Part shown: positions 8,007 to 16,060 of the stretch, in pieces
Layout of the letters: each line of letters begins with the position of its first letter
How positions within the stretch are numbered: the first letter of the stretch is position 1
Position numbers and translations under genes: made by a program
Assembly: GCF_002234595.1 (NCBI RefSeq)
Contig: NZ_NMUL01000043.1
Location: 1 to 64,000, forward strand
Length of the DNA stretch: 64,000 bases
DNA from: Amycolatopsis vastitatis
GTDB taxonomy: Bacteria; Actinomycetota; Actinomycetes; Mycobacteriales; Pseudonocardiaceae
Direction of reading: 5' to 3'
Notes under the pieces: generated by a model
What the model was told of the DNA's origin: nothing
Databases searched by the model: none
The model's input: the letters and a program-made list of their open reading frames with translations, nothing else

Positions 8007-9433
8007 CCGAACAGACCCTCACGGCCACGGCCGCCAACACCACCGACGCGGGCGACGCCGGCTACCACAAGGCCCTGAAGTCCCGGCACGTCAACATGAT
8101 CGCCATCGGCGGGGCCATCGGCACCGGCCTGTTCCTCGGTGCGGGCGGCCGGCTCGCCCAGGCCGGGCCGGCGCTGGCGATCGTCTACGGCGTCTGCGGG
8201 CTCTTCGCCTTCTTCGTCGTCCGCGCGCTCGGCGAGCTGATCCTCCACCGGCCCTCCAGCGGCGCCTTCGTCTCCTACGCCCGCGAGTTCATGGGCGAGA
8301 AGGGTGCGTACGTCGCCGGCTGGATGCACTTCCTCAACTGGTCGACCACCGGCATCGCCGACATCACGGCGATCGCGCTGTACGCGCACTTCTGGTCGTT
8401 CTTCTCGCCGGTCCCGCAGTGGGTGCTCGCGCTGATCGCGCTCGCCGTCGTCCTGACGCTGAACATGGTGTCGGTGAAGCTGTTCGGCGAGATGGAGTTC
8501 TGGTTCGCGATCATCAAGGTCGCCGCGCTCGTGCTGTTCATGGTCATCGGGATCTTCCTGCTGGTGACGCAGACGCCGATCGACGGCGTCGCGGGCGGCC
8601 CGCAGCTGATCGCCGACCACGGCGGAATCTTCCCGTCCGGGCTGCTGCCGATGGTGCTGATCGTGCAGGGCGTGGTGTTCGCCTACGCCTCGGTCGAGCT
8701 GGTCGGCGTCGCAGCGGGCGAAACCGAGAACCCGGAGAAGATCATGCCGAAGGCGATCAACTCCATCATGTGGCGCATCCTGGTCTTCTACGTCGGCTCG
8801 GTCGTGCTGCTGGCGATGCTGCTGCCGTGGAGCTCCTACACCAAGGACCAGAGCCCGTTCGTCACCGTGCTTTCGCACCTGGGTGTGCCCGCGGCCGACA
8901 GCGTGATGAACCTGGTCGTGCTCACCGCCGCGCTGTCGAGCCTGAACTCGGGCCTGTACTCGACCGGCCGGATCCTGCGGTCGATGGCGATGGCGGGCTC
9001 GGCGCCGAAGTTCACCGGCGTGATGAACCGCAACCACGTGCCCTACGGCGGGATCCTGCTCACCGCGGCCGTCTGCGTGGCCGGCGTCGGCCTCAACTAC
9101 CTGGTGCCGAAGGAGGCCTTCGACATCGTGCTGAACTTCGCCGCGATCGGCATCCTCGCCACCTGGGCCATCATCGTGCTCTGCCACCTGCTGTTCGTGC
9201 GCAAGGCGAAGCGCGACGGCTTCGAGCGGCCGTCGTTCCGGCTGCCGTTCTCGCCCTACACCGAGATCGCGACGCTGGTGTTCCTCGCCGCCGTCGTCGT
9301 CCTGATGGGCTTCGACGAGACCGGCCGGATCACCCTGCTGGCGCTGCCCGCGATCGTCGTCGCGCTGGTCGCCGGCTGGTTCGCGGTGCGCAAGCGGATC
9401 GACATGCGCGAGTTCGACGAGGCCGGGCTGTGA
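8003..9433 (+). CDS. Amino-acid permease, APC family, probably asparagine/aspartate
   Basis: A 476-residue inner-membrane protein with about 12 hydrophobic helices. The APC-family first helix signature is clear (MIAIGGAIGTGLFLGAGG, about residues 32-49), with the conserved HRPSSGAFVSYAREF in TM3 and GETENPEKIMPKA after TM6. It resembles bacterial asparagine permeases of the AnsP type, and its position between a GntR regulator and asparaginase supports asparagine as substrate. The GTG start at 8003 overlaps the GntR stop and its own stop overlaps the asparaginase start, so all three should be translationally coupled. Family call is firm; the substrate is inferred. Confidence 0.88.
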   Translation: MTEQTLTATAANTTDAGDAGYHKALKSRHVNMIAIGGAIGTGLFLGAGGRLAQAGPALAIVYGVCGLFAFFVVRALGELILHRPSSGAFVSYAREFMGEKGAYVAGWMHFLNWSTTGIADITAIALYAHFWSFFSPVPQWVLALIALAVVLTLNMVSVKLFGEMEFWFAIIKVAALVLFMVIGIFLLVTQTPIDGVAGGPQLIADHGGIFPSGLLPMVLIVQGVVFAYASVELVGVAAGETENPEKIMPKAINSIMWRILVFYVGSVVLLAMLLPWSSYTKDQSPFVTVLSHLGVPAADSVMNLVVLTAALSSLNSGLYSTGRILRSMAMAGSAPKFTGVMNRNHVPYGGILLTAAVCVAGVGLNYLVPKEAFDIVLNFAAIGILATWAIIVLCHLLFVRKAKRDGFERPSFRLPFSPYTEIATLVFLAAVVVLMGFDETGRITLLALPAIVVALVAGWFAVRKRIDMREFDEAGL

Positions 9434-10347
9434 GCCACGAACCCCTGGTCGAGCTGGTCCGCGACGGCATGGTCGAGGGCGTCCACCACGGCTCGGCCGT
9501 GGTGCTCGCCCCGGACGGCACCACGCTGTTCGCCGCCGGGGACCTCGACTCGCCGATGTACCCGCGGTCGACGGCGAAGCCGCTGCAGGCCACGGCGATG
9601 GCGCGGCTGGGCCTGCGCCTGTCCCCCGCCGGGTTCGCCGTCGCCGCGGCCAGCCACTCCGGCGAGCCGATGCACCTCGACGCCGCGCTCGAGGTGCTCG
9701 ACGGGCGCTCACCCGACCGGCTGGGCAATCCCGCGGACTTCCCGTTCGACCCGGTCGAGCGCGACCGCTGGATCGCGACCGGCCGCGCGCCGAGCCGTCT
9801 GGCGCACAACTGTTCCGGCAAGCACGCGGCGATGCTCGCGACCTGCGAGCTGAACGGCTGGGCCACCGACGGCTACCTCGACCCGGCCCACCCGCTGCAG
9901 CGCGCGATCGCGGCCACCGTCGAGGACCTGACCGGCCGGGACATCGCCCGCGTGGCCGTCGACGGCTGCGGCGCGCCGCTCTTCGCGACGACGCTGCGGG
10001 GGCTCGCGACGGCCGTGTCCAAGATCGCCACGGCCGCGCCCGGCACGCCGGATGGCCTGGTCGCCGACGGCATTCGGCGGCACCCGGAGCTGGTCGGCGG
10101 CAGCCGCCGGGACGTCACCGCCGTCATGCGCGCGGTGCCCGGGCTGATCGCGAAGGACGGCTTCGAGGCCGTCCAGGTCGCCGCGCTGCCGGACGGCACG
10201 GCCATCGCGGTCAAGATCGCCGACGGCGGGGACCGGGCGCGGTACCCCGTGCTGGCCGCGCTGCTCGGGCTGTGCGGGGCGGACGTCCCGCCCGGCCCGG
10301 AAAACCTGCGTTTCACCGGAAATCTTTCTGTGGGGAGCCTGCGATGA
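9430..10347 (+). CDS. Asparaginase (Rhizobium-type, thermolabile asparaginase family)
   Basis: The 305-residue protein hydrolyses L-asparagine to aspartate and ammonia in the cytoplasm. It belongs to the family typified by Rhizobium etli asparaginase, not the E. coli AnsA/AnsB fold: the paired Ser-Lys motif RSTAKPLQ (S47, K50), ASHSGE, the NCSGKH motif and the later DGCGAP match the catalytic and zinc-binding residues described for that family (Cys, Lys, Cys). The GTG start at 9430 overlaps the permease stop and the gene ends in an ATGA overlap with the aspartase. Length is normal. It forms the middle step of the asparagine-to-fumarate route encoded here. Confidence 0.9.
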   Translation: MSHEPLVELVRDGMVEGVHHGSAVVLAPDGTTLFAAGDLDSPMYPRSTAKPLQATAMARLGLRLSPAGFAVAAASHSGEPMHLDAALEVLDGRSPDRLGNPADFPFDPVERDRWIATGRAPSRLAHNCSGKHAAMLATCELNGWATDGYLDPAHPLQRAIAATVEDLTGRDIARVAVDGCGAPLFATTLRGLATAVSKIATAAPGTPDGLVADGIRRHPELVGGSRRDVTAVMRAVPGLIAKDGFEAVQVAALPDGTAIAVKIADGGDRARYPVLAALLGLCGADVPPGPENLRFTGNLSVGSLR

Positions 10348-11735
10348 CCACCCGCCGCGAACACGACCTGCTGGGCGAAAAAGACGTCCCCGCCGAGGCG
10401 TACTGGGGCGTGCACACCGCCCGCGCCCGCGAGAACTTCCCGATCACGGGCACCACGATCGCCGCGTACCCGCACCTGGTCGAGGCGCTGGCCTCGGTGA
10501 AGGAGGCCGCGGCCCGCGCCAACGCCGAGCTGGGCCTGCTGGAACCCCGGATCGCGGACGCGATCACCGCGGCCTGCCGGGAAATCCGCGAAGGCGCGCT
10601 GCACGGCGAGTTCGTCGTCGACGTCATCCAGGGCGGCGCCGGGACGTCGACCAACATGAACGCCAACGAGGTCATCGCGAACCGCGCTCTCGAACTGCTC
10701 GGGCACGCCAAGGGCGACTACCACGTCGTCCACCCCAACGAGCACGTCAACCTCTCGCAGTCGACGAACGACGCCTACCCGACGGCGGTCAACGTCGCGA
10801 CGATCATCGCCGTGCGCCAGCTGTCCGAAGCGATGATCGTGCTGGAGAAGGCGTTCGCGGCCAAGGCCGTCGAGTTCCACGACGTGCTGAAGATGGGCCG
10901 CACGCAGCTGCAGGACGCCGTGCCGATGACGCTCGGCCAGGAGTTCGGCACCTACGCGGTGATGCTCGGCGAGGACCGGCTGCGGCTGAACGAAGCCGTC
11001 GCGCTGCTGCACGAGATCAACCTCGGCGCGACCGCGATCGGCACCGGCCTCAACGCCGCGCCGGGCTACGCCGAAGCCGCGTGCCGTCACCTGCGCGAGA
11101 TCACCGGGCTGCCGGTCGTCACGGCCACAGACCTCGTCGAGGCGACCCAGGACTGCGGCGCGTTCGTGCACCTTTCGGGCGTGCTCAAGCGGATCGCGGT
11201 CAAGCTGTCGAAGAGCTGCAACGACCTGCGGCTGCTGTCCTCGGGCCCGCGCGCCGGGCTGAACGAGATCAACCTGCCGCCGGTGCAGGCCGGGTCGTCG
11301 ATCATGCCCGGCAAGATCAACCCGGTCGTCCCGGAGGTGGTCAACCAGGTCGCGTTCGAGGTGATCGGCAACGACGTCACCGTGACGATGGCCGCCGAGG
11401 CCGGCCAGCTGCAGCTCAACGCGTTCGAGCCGATCATCCTGCACTCGCTCTCGGAGAGCATCACGCACCTGGGCGCGGCCTGCCGGACACTCGCCTCGAA
11501 GTGCGTCGAAGGGATCACGGCGAACGTCGACGTCATGCGCGCCTACGTCGAGAACTCGATCGGCCTGGTGACGGCGCTGAACCCGAGCATCGGCTACGCG
11601 GCGGCGACGGAGATCGCGAAGGAGGCACTGGCCACCGGGCGCGGGGTCGCGGAACTCGTCGTCGAGAAGGGCCTGATCCCGGCCGAGGAGCTGGCGAAGC
11701 TGCTGCGTCCGGAAACCCTCGCGCGCGCGAACTGA
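10344..11735 (+). CDS. aspA: Aspartate ammonia-lyase
   Basis: A 463-residue member of the fumarase/aspartase superfamily that converts L-aspartate to fumarate and ammonia. The superfamily signature GSSIMPGKINP (about residues 316-326) carries the catalytic serine loop; GTSTNMNANE and SQSTNDAYPT are the other conserved substrate-contact regions, and the residue pattern fits aspartase rather than fumarase. The ATG at 10344 overlaps the asparaginase stop (ATGA), with GGGGAG nine bases upstream; longer upstream starts are not used. As the last gene of the operon it feeds asparagine carbon into the TCA cycle. Confidence 0.92.
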   Translation: MTTRREHDLLGEKDVPAEAYWGVHTARARENFPITGTTIAAYPHLVEALASVKEAAARANAELGLLEPRIADAITAACREIREGALHGEFVVDVIQGGAGTSTNMNANEVIANRALELLGHAKGDYHVVHPNEHVNLSQSTNDAYPTAVNVATIIAVRQLSEAMIVLEKAFAAKAVEFHDVLKMGRTQLQDAVPMTLGQEFGTYAVMLGEDRLRLNEAVALLHEINLGATAIGTGLNAAPGYAEAACRHLREITGLPVVTATDLVEATQDCGAFVHLSGVLKRIAVKLSKSCNDLRLLSSGPRAGLNEINLPPVQAGSSIMPGKINPVVPEVVNQVAFEVIGNDVTVTMAAEAGQLQLNAFEPIILHSLSESITHLGAACRTLASKCVEGITANVDVMRAYVENSIGLVTALNPSIGYAAATEIAKEALATGRGVAELVVEKGLIPAEELAKLLRPETLARAN

Positions 11736-11784
11736 GGTACGGTCGGATCCGGAAGGATCTACTCCACTTCGGAAGGCGGCGCCC

Positions 11785-13410
11785 GTGCTGGACCGACTTG
11801 TCGACAAGCTGCTCGGACTCCCGCCCGCCGAAGGCCCGAAACCGGTCGTGACGCGCGACCTCGCCGTGCCGATGCCGGACGGCGTCACGCTCCTGGCCGA
11901 CCGGTACGCCCCGGCCGGGACGACGTCGGCGCCGGTCGTGCTGATCCGCACGCCGTACGGGCGCAAAGGACTGCTGTCGAAGCTGTTCGGCGACACGTTC
12001 GCGCGGCACGGCCTGCAGACGGTCATCCAGAGCACGCGTGGCTCGTTCGGCTCCGGCGGCGAGTTCCGGCCCTTCCACCTCGAGCGCGAGGACGGCGCCG
12101 CGACCGCCGAGTGGCTGCGGGACCAGCCGTGGTGCGACGGCCACCTCGGCATGGCGGGTGCCAGCTACCTCGGGCACACGCAGTGGGCGGTCGGGCCGTA
12201 CCTCGAACCTCCCCTCGAAGCGATGTGCCTCGGCGTGACGGCGTCGGAGTTCGTCTCGACGTTCTACCCGGGCGGCGTGCTCGCGGCGGACAACATGGTG
12301 TCGTGGTCGGCGATGATCGGCCGCCAGGAAGAGCGGTTCGCCACGCTGCCGAACCCGCTGCGGACACGCAAAACCCGGCGCGCGATGGCACACCTGCCGA
12401 TCAGCGGCGCCGACGTCGCCGCGATCGGGCGGCCGGTGCAGTTCCTCCAGGACATCACCGCGCACTTCGTGCCCGACGACGACTACTGGGCCATGTCCGA
12501 CCACAGCGCCGAGGTCGCCAAGCTCGACCTGCCGGTGTCGATGGTGACCGGCTGGTACGACCTGTTCGTCCGCGGGCAGCTGCGCGACTTCCGGACCCTC
12601 GCCGAGGCCGGCAAGGCGCCGCGGATCACCATCGGGCCGTGGGCGCACGGCGAGCCCGCCAGCTTCCGGCCGATGATCTCCGACCAGCTCGGCTTCCTGC
12701 GCGCGCACCTGCTCGGCGACCGCACGTTCCTGCAGCGGGCGCCGGTCCGGCTGTTCCTCCAGGGCGCCGGCACGTGGCTGGACTTCGAGTCGTGGCCGCC
12801 GCCGTCGACCGCGACGGCGGCGCACCTGCGGCCGATCGGCGGCCTCGGCGAAGCCGTCGGCCAGGAGGCACGCCCGACGGCGTTCACCTACGACCCGGCC
12901 GACCCGACGCCGGCGGTCGGCGGCCCGCTGCTGACGGGCGAGTGGAAGCAGCGCGACAACCAGGAGGTCGAGGCGCGGCCGGACGTACTGGTGTTCACCG
13001 GCGAGCCGCTGCCGTCGGACCTCGACCTCATCGGCGAGGTGTCGGCGACCGTGCACGTGCGCACCGAGCTGGGGCACGCGGACGTCTACGTCCGGCTCTG
13101 CGACGTCGACTCCGGCGGTGTCTCCCGCAACGTGACCGACGGGATCCTGCGGCTGCGCCCGGGTTTCCCGGAAGCCGGCGCGGACGGAGTGGTCACCGCG
13201 GAAGTCACCCTCGACCCAACGGCGTACCGCTTCCGCCGCGGCCACCGGCTGCGCGTCCAGGTGGCGGGCGGCGCGTTCCCCCGCTTCGCGCGCAACCACG
13301 GCACGGGCGAACCGGTCACGTCGGCGGTGGACGGCAAGCCGAACCGCTTCGAGGTGTTCCACGACGCGGCCCGGCCGTCCCGGATCACGCTGCCGGTCTT
13401 CAGCAGCTGA
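11785..13410 (+). CDS. CocE/NonD-family alpha/beta-hydrolase
   Basis: A 541-residue hydrolase related to cocaine esterase and X-Pro dipeptidyl-peptidase. The N-terminal alpha/beta-hydrolase domain contains the nucleophile motif GASYLGHTQWA (about residues 127-137), a candidate acid at LVSMVTGWYDLF and the catalytic histidine in GPWAHG; the C-terminal third (from about residue 390) is the jelly-roll PepX_C domain (DVYVRLCDVD). The GTG start has GGAAGG eight bases upstream. No signal peptide is visible, so it is probably cytoplasmic. It follows aspA by 49 nt but has its own ribosome binding site. Its physiological ester or peptide substrate is unknown. Its 3' end overlaps the convergent phosphoesterase gene by 11 nt. 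Confidence 0.85.
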   Translation: MLDRLVDKLLGLPPAEGPKPVVTRDLAVPMPDGVTLLADRYAPAGTTSAPVVLIRTPYGRKGLLSKLFGDTFARHGLQTVIQSTRGSFGSGGEFRPFHLEREDGAATAEWLRDQPWCDGHLGMAGASYLGHTQWAVGPYLEPPLEAMCLGVTASEFVSTFYPGGVLAADNMVSWSAMIGRQEERFATLPNPLRTRKTRRAMAHLPISGADVAAIGRPVQFLQDITAHFVPDDDYWAMSDHSAEVAKLDLPVSMVTGWYDLFVRGQLRDFRTLAEAGKAPRITIGPWAHGEPASFRPMISDQLGFLRAHLLGDRTFLQRAPVRLFLQGAGTWLDFESWPPPSTATAAHLRPIGGLGEAVGQEARPTAFTYDPADPTPAVGGPLLTGEWKQRDNQEVEARPDVLVFTGEPLPSDLDLIGEVSATVHVRTELGHADVYVRLCDVDSGGVSRNVTDGILRLRPGFPEAGADGVVTAEVTLDPTAYRFRRGHRLRVQVAGGAFPRFARNHGTGEPVTSAVDGKPNRFEVFHDAARPSRITLPVFSS

Positions 13411-14221
13411 CCACGCGGTGGTGGCTGGTGACCCGGCCGTCGTCGTGCAGGACGTGCAGCAGCAGCGACGGCGGCCGGTCGAACTCCACCGGGCCGCCGT
13501 CGGCCCAGCCGCGGTCCGCGCCCGGTTCGATCGGGAGCAGTGAGCCCGACACCACGCCGGGCGCGATGCGCAGCGGCACCCCGGCGAACGTCGTCGACGC
13601 GCCGGTGTGCACGTGCCCGGCCAGCAGCGCCTTCACCCGCGGGTGCCGGTTCAGCACCGCCGCCAGCCGGTCCTCGCCGGACTGCCGGATCGCGTCCACC
13701 AGCGGGACGCCGACGTCGACCGGCGGGTGGTGGAACGCGACGAACGCCGGGCCGTCGCCGCCGGACAGCACGCCGTCGAGCCACGCCAGGGTTTCGTCGG
13801 CGAGGAACCCCGCGCCGCGGCCGGGGATCGTCGAGTCGCACAGCGCGAACAGCACGCCGTCGACCTCCTGCGCGAGGTCGATCGGCTCCTCGGAAGCCGG
13901 CAGGCTGTGACAACCGGGGCTCCGCCCCGGGCCGGGGGCTCCGCCACCCGGACCCCCCGAAAAGCGGTCGAGCAGTCCGGTGCGGAAGGCACCGCGCACG
14001 TCGTGGTTGCCCGGGCACACCAGCACCGGCGCCGGGTACTTCAGCAGCGCGGCGGCGCGCGCGTACTCCTCGGCCGTGCCGTGGTCGGCGATGTCGCCGG
14101 TGACGACGACGGCGCCGACCGGTTCCGCGAGCCCGCCGAGGTAGCGCAGCACGGCCGCGACGCGGTCTTCCGCACGCTGCCCGCCGTCGAGGTGCAGGTC
14201 GCTCAGGTGCGCGATGATCAT
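13400..14221 (-). CDS. Metallophosphoesterase, calcineurin-like
   Basis: A 273-residue cytoplasmic phosphoesterase with the full metal-binding set in order: HLSDLHLDG at the N-terminus, VVTGDIADHG, CPGNHD, the AFHHPP histidine, and LLAGHVHTG. This layout is typical of the CpdA-like branch, which can hydrolyse cyclic nucleotides; the actual substrate is not shown. It starts with an ATGA overlap on the upstream GntR gene, so the two are co-translated. A 55-bp GC-rich repeat sits in frame within the coding sequence and adds a Gly/Pro-rich loop of about 18 residues between GNHD and the next conserved segment. Confidence 0.85.
   Translation of the reverse strand: MIIAHLSDLHLDGGQRAEDRVAAVLRYLGGLAEPVGAVVVTGDIADHGTAEEYARAAALLKYPAPVLVCPGNHDVRGAFRTGLLDRFSGGPGGGAPGPGRSPGCHSLPASEEPIDLAQEVDGVLFALCDSTIPGRGAGFLADETLAWLDGVLSGGDGPAFVAFHHPPVDVGVPLVDAIRQSGEDRLAAVLNRHPRVKALLAGHVHTGASTTFAGVPLRIAPGVVSGSLLPIEPGADRGWADGGPVEFDRPPSLLLHVLHDDGRVTSHHRVVSC
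13909..13963 (-). repeat. GC-rich palindromic repeat, copy 1 (inside the phosphoesterase gene)
   Basis: Read on the minus strand the element runs CTTTTCGGGGGG, then TCCGGGTGGCGGAGCCCCC, GGCC and GGGGCGGAGCCCCGG, with GGCGGAGCC occurring twice in hairpin-forming context. It matches a second copy at 48015-48073 in the same order of blocks. The insertion keeps the reading frame. Confidence 0.7.
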
Positions 14222-14844
14222 TTCCGGTCCTTCTCCAGGTACGCCAATGCCTTGACCCAGTTGGCGACGAGCACCCTGGACGCGGCGGCCAGGTCGCCGT
14301 CGCGCAGCGCCGCGGCGATCCGGCGGTGCTCGCCGATGCTCTCCCCGGCGTGGCCGTCCCCGGCGAAGTAGGCCGACTCGTACCGCTTGAGCAGTGGCTT
14401 GGTCTGCTCGATCAGCCGCAGCAGGTGCGGGTTCGGGCAGCGGGACAGCAGCAGTGCGTGCCACCGATCGTCCAATGCGGACAGATCTTCGCCGTCCGCG
14501 AGCGCCATTTCGCCGGCGACGGCGTCGAGCGCGTCGGGCAGCCCGGCCAGCTCCACCGGCGACGTCCAGCGCAGGGCGAGGGCCTCGAGCTCGGCCACCA
14601 GCGGGTAGAGCCGGCGCGCCTCGTCCGGGTCGAACGGCGGCACCAGGAACCCCCGGCCGGGCGCGGAGACCAGCAGGCCGCGGTCGGCGAGCCCGATCAG
14701 CGCCTCCCGCAGCGGCGTCCGGCTGACGCCCAGCTCGCGAGCCAGGTGCACCTCGTTGACGCGGGCGCCGGCGGCGAGCCGCCGGTCGAGCACGCGGGCG
14801 GTGATCTGCTCCAGGAGATCGCTGCGCAGCGGAGTCCGGGCCAT
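14218..14844 (-). CDS. GntR-family (FCD) transcriptional regulator
   Basis: A 208-residue regulator with an N-terminal winged helix (ELGVSRTPLREALIGLADRG, around residues 38-57) and an FCD effector domain ending in the SIGEHRRIAAALRDGD segment with its conserved histidine. The ATG at 14844 is chosen because the winged helix starts normally from there; longer versions would run through the divergent promoter. It is divergent from the aminotransferase gene across a 46-nt gap that contains a perfect dyad, so it most likely controls that gene and itself. Its stop overlaps the phosphoesterase start (ATGA). The ligand is unknown. Confidence 0.85.
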   Translation of the reverse strand: MARTPLRSDLLEQITARVLDRRLAAGARVNEVHLARELGVSRTPLREALIGLADRGLLVSAPGRGFLVPPFDPDEARRLYPLVAELEALALRWTSPVELAGLPDALDAVAGEMALADGEDLSALDDRWHALLLSRCPNPHLLRLIEQTKPLLKRYESAYFAGDGHAGESIGEHRRIAAALRDGDLAAASRVLVANWVKALAYLEKDRK

Positions 14845-14856
14845 ATGCGCGAGTAT

Positions 14857-14884
14857 TGCATACAGAAGAGCGCTACTGTATTCA
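14857..14884. promoter_or_regulatory. GntR operator between divergent genes
   Basis: ATACAG (14860-14865) and CTGTAT (14876-14881) form a perfect inverted repeat with a 10-nt spacer; including flanks the half-site reads TGNATACAG on both strands. It sits centrally in the 46-nt gap between the GntR gene and the aminotransferase gene, so one bound dimer could repress both. Confidence 0.65.
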
Positions 14885-14890
14885 GTTGGT

Positions 14891-16060
14891 ATGAGCTTCG
14901 ACGTCGAACGCGCGCGCCGCGAGACCCCGGGCTGCGCCGAGGTGGTCCACTTCAACAACGCCGGCGCCGCGCTGCCTCCGGCCGTCGTGACCGACACCGT
15001 CGTCGAGTACCTGCGCCACGAAGCGCTGGTCGGCGGCTACGAAGCCGCCGCCGAGGCCGCGGGCCGCCTGGACGCGGTGTACGCGTCCGTGGCCCGGCTG
15101 CTCGGCGCCGGGAGCGACGACATCGCGCTCACCGACAACGCGACCCGCTCGTGGCAGGCGGTGTTCTACGCGCTGCCGTTCGGGCCCGGCGACCGGATCC
15201 TGACCTCGCGGGCGGAGTACGCCAGCAACGCGATCGCGTTCCTGCAGGTCGCGCGGCGCACCGGCGCGGTCGTCGAGGTGGTCGGTGACGACGAGTCCGG
15301 GCAGCTGGACGTCGAGGAGCTGCGGCGGCGCGTCGACGGCGACGTCAAGCTGATCGCCGTCAGCCACGTGCCCACCCAGGGCGGCCTGGTCAACCCGGCC
15401 GAGGAGATCGGCGCGGTCGCCGAGGCGGCGGGCATCCCGTTCCTGCTGGACGCCTGCCAGTCGGCGGGCCAGCTCGACCTCGACGTCACGCGCCTGAAGT
15501 GCGACGCGCTGTCGGGGACCGGCCGCAAGTACCTGCGCGGCCCGCGCGGCACCGGGTTCCTCTACGTGCACCCGCGGCTGCGCGAGCGGCTGGAGCCGGC
15601 GATGCTCGACCTGCACTCGGCGAGCTGGGAGTCGCCGACGGAGTACGTCGTCGACCCGACCGCGAAGCGCTTCGAGGTGTGGGAACGCGACTTCGCCGCG
15701 GTGTGCGGCCTCGGCGCGGCCATCGACTACGCGCTCGAATGGGGCCTGCCGGCCATCGAAGAGCGCGTCGCCTGGCTGGGCGCCACCCTGCGAAGCCGGC
15801 TCGCCGAAGCCGGTGCCCGGGTGCACGACGCCGGCGCGCGGAAGTGCGGCCTCGTCACGTTCAGCCTCGACGGCACACCGGCCGCGGAGATCAAGGCGCG
15901 GCTGGCGGAGGCGAACATCAACACTTCGCTGTCGACCCGCACCTCCGCGCAGTACGACTTCACCGCGCGCGGCCTGCCGGACATGGTCCGGGCGTCGGTG
16001 CACTACTACAACACCGAGGACGAAATCGATTTGCTGGTCAGGGAAATCGAGAAGTTCTAG
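14891..16060 (+). CDS. Class-V aminotransferase-fold PLP enzyme (cysteine desulfurase/epimerase-like)
   Basis: A 389-residue fold-type I PLP enzyme. Conserved features are the N-terminal HFNNAGAALPP, the ALTDNATRSWQ cofactor loop, LLDACQSAGQLDLD with the PLP-binding Asp, and GTGRKYLRGPRGTGFLYV with the Schiff-base lysine. This last motif is shared by selenocysteine lyase, isopenicillin-N-epimerase-like and EgtE-like enzymes, so the exact reaction is not decided. No conserved desulfurase active-site Cys loop is evident. The ATG at 14891 follows the GntR operator directly with little leader, so it may be leaderless or weakly translated. The stop codon is shared tail-to-tail with the SDR gene (CTAG). 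Confidence 0.8.
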   Translation: MSFDVERARRETPGCAEVVHFNNAGAALPPAVVTDTVVEYLRHEALVGGYEAAAEAAGRLDAVYASVARLLGAGSDDIALTDNATRSWQAVFYALPFGPGDRILTSRAEYASNAIAFLQVARRTGAVVEVVGDDESGQLDVEELRRRVDGDVKLIAVSHVPTQGGLVNPAEEIGAVAEAAGIPFLLDACQSAGQLDLDVTRLKCDALSGTGRKYLRGPRGTGFLYVHPRLRERLEPAMLDLHSASWESPTEYVVDPTAKRFEVWERDFAAVCGLGAAIDYALEWGLPAIEERVAWLGATLRSRLAEAGARVHDAGARKCGLVTFSLDGTPAAEIKARLAEANINTSLSTRTSAQYDFTARGLPDMVRASVHYYNTEDEIDLLVREIEKF

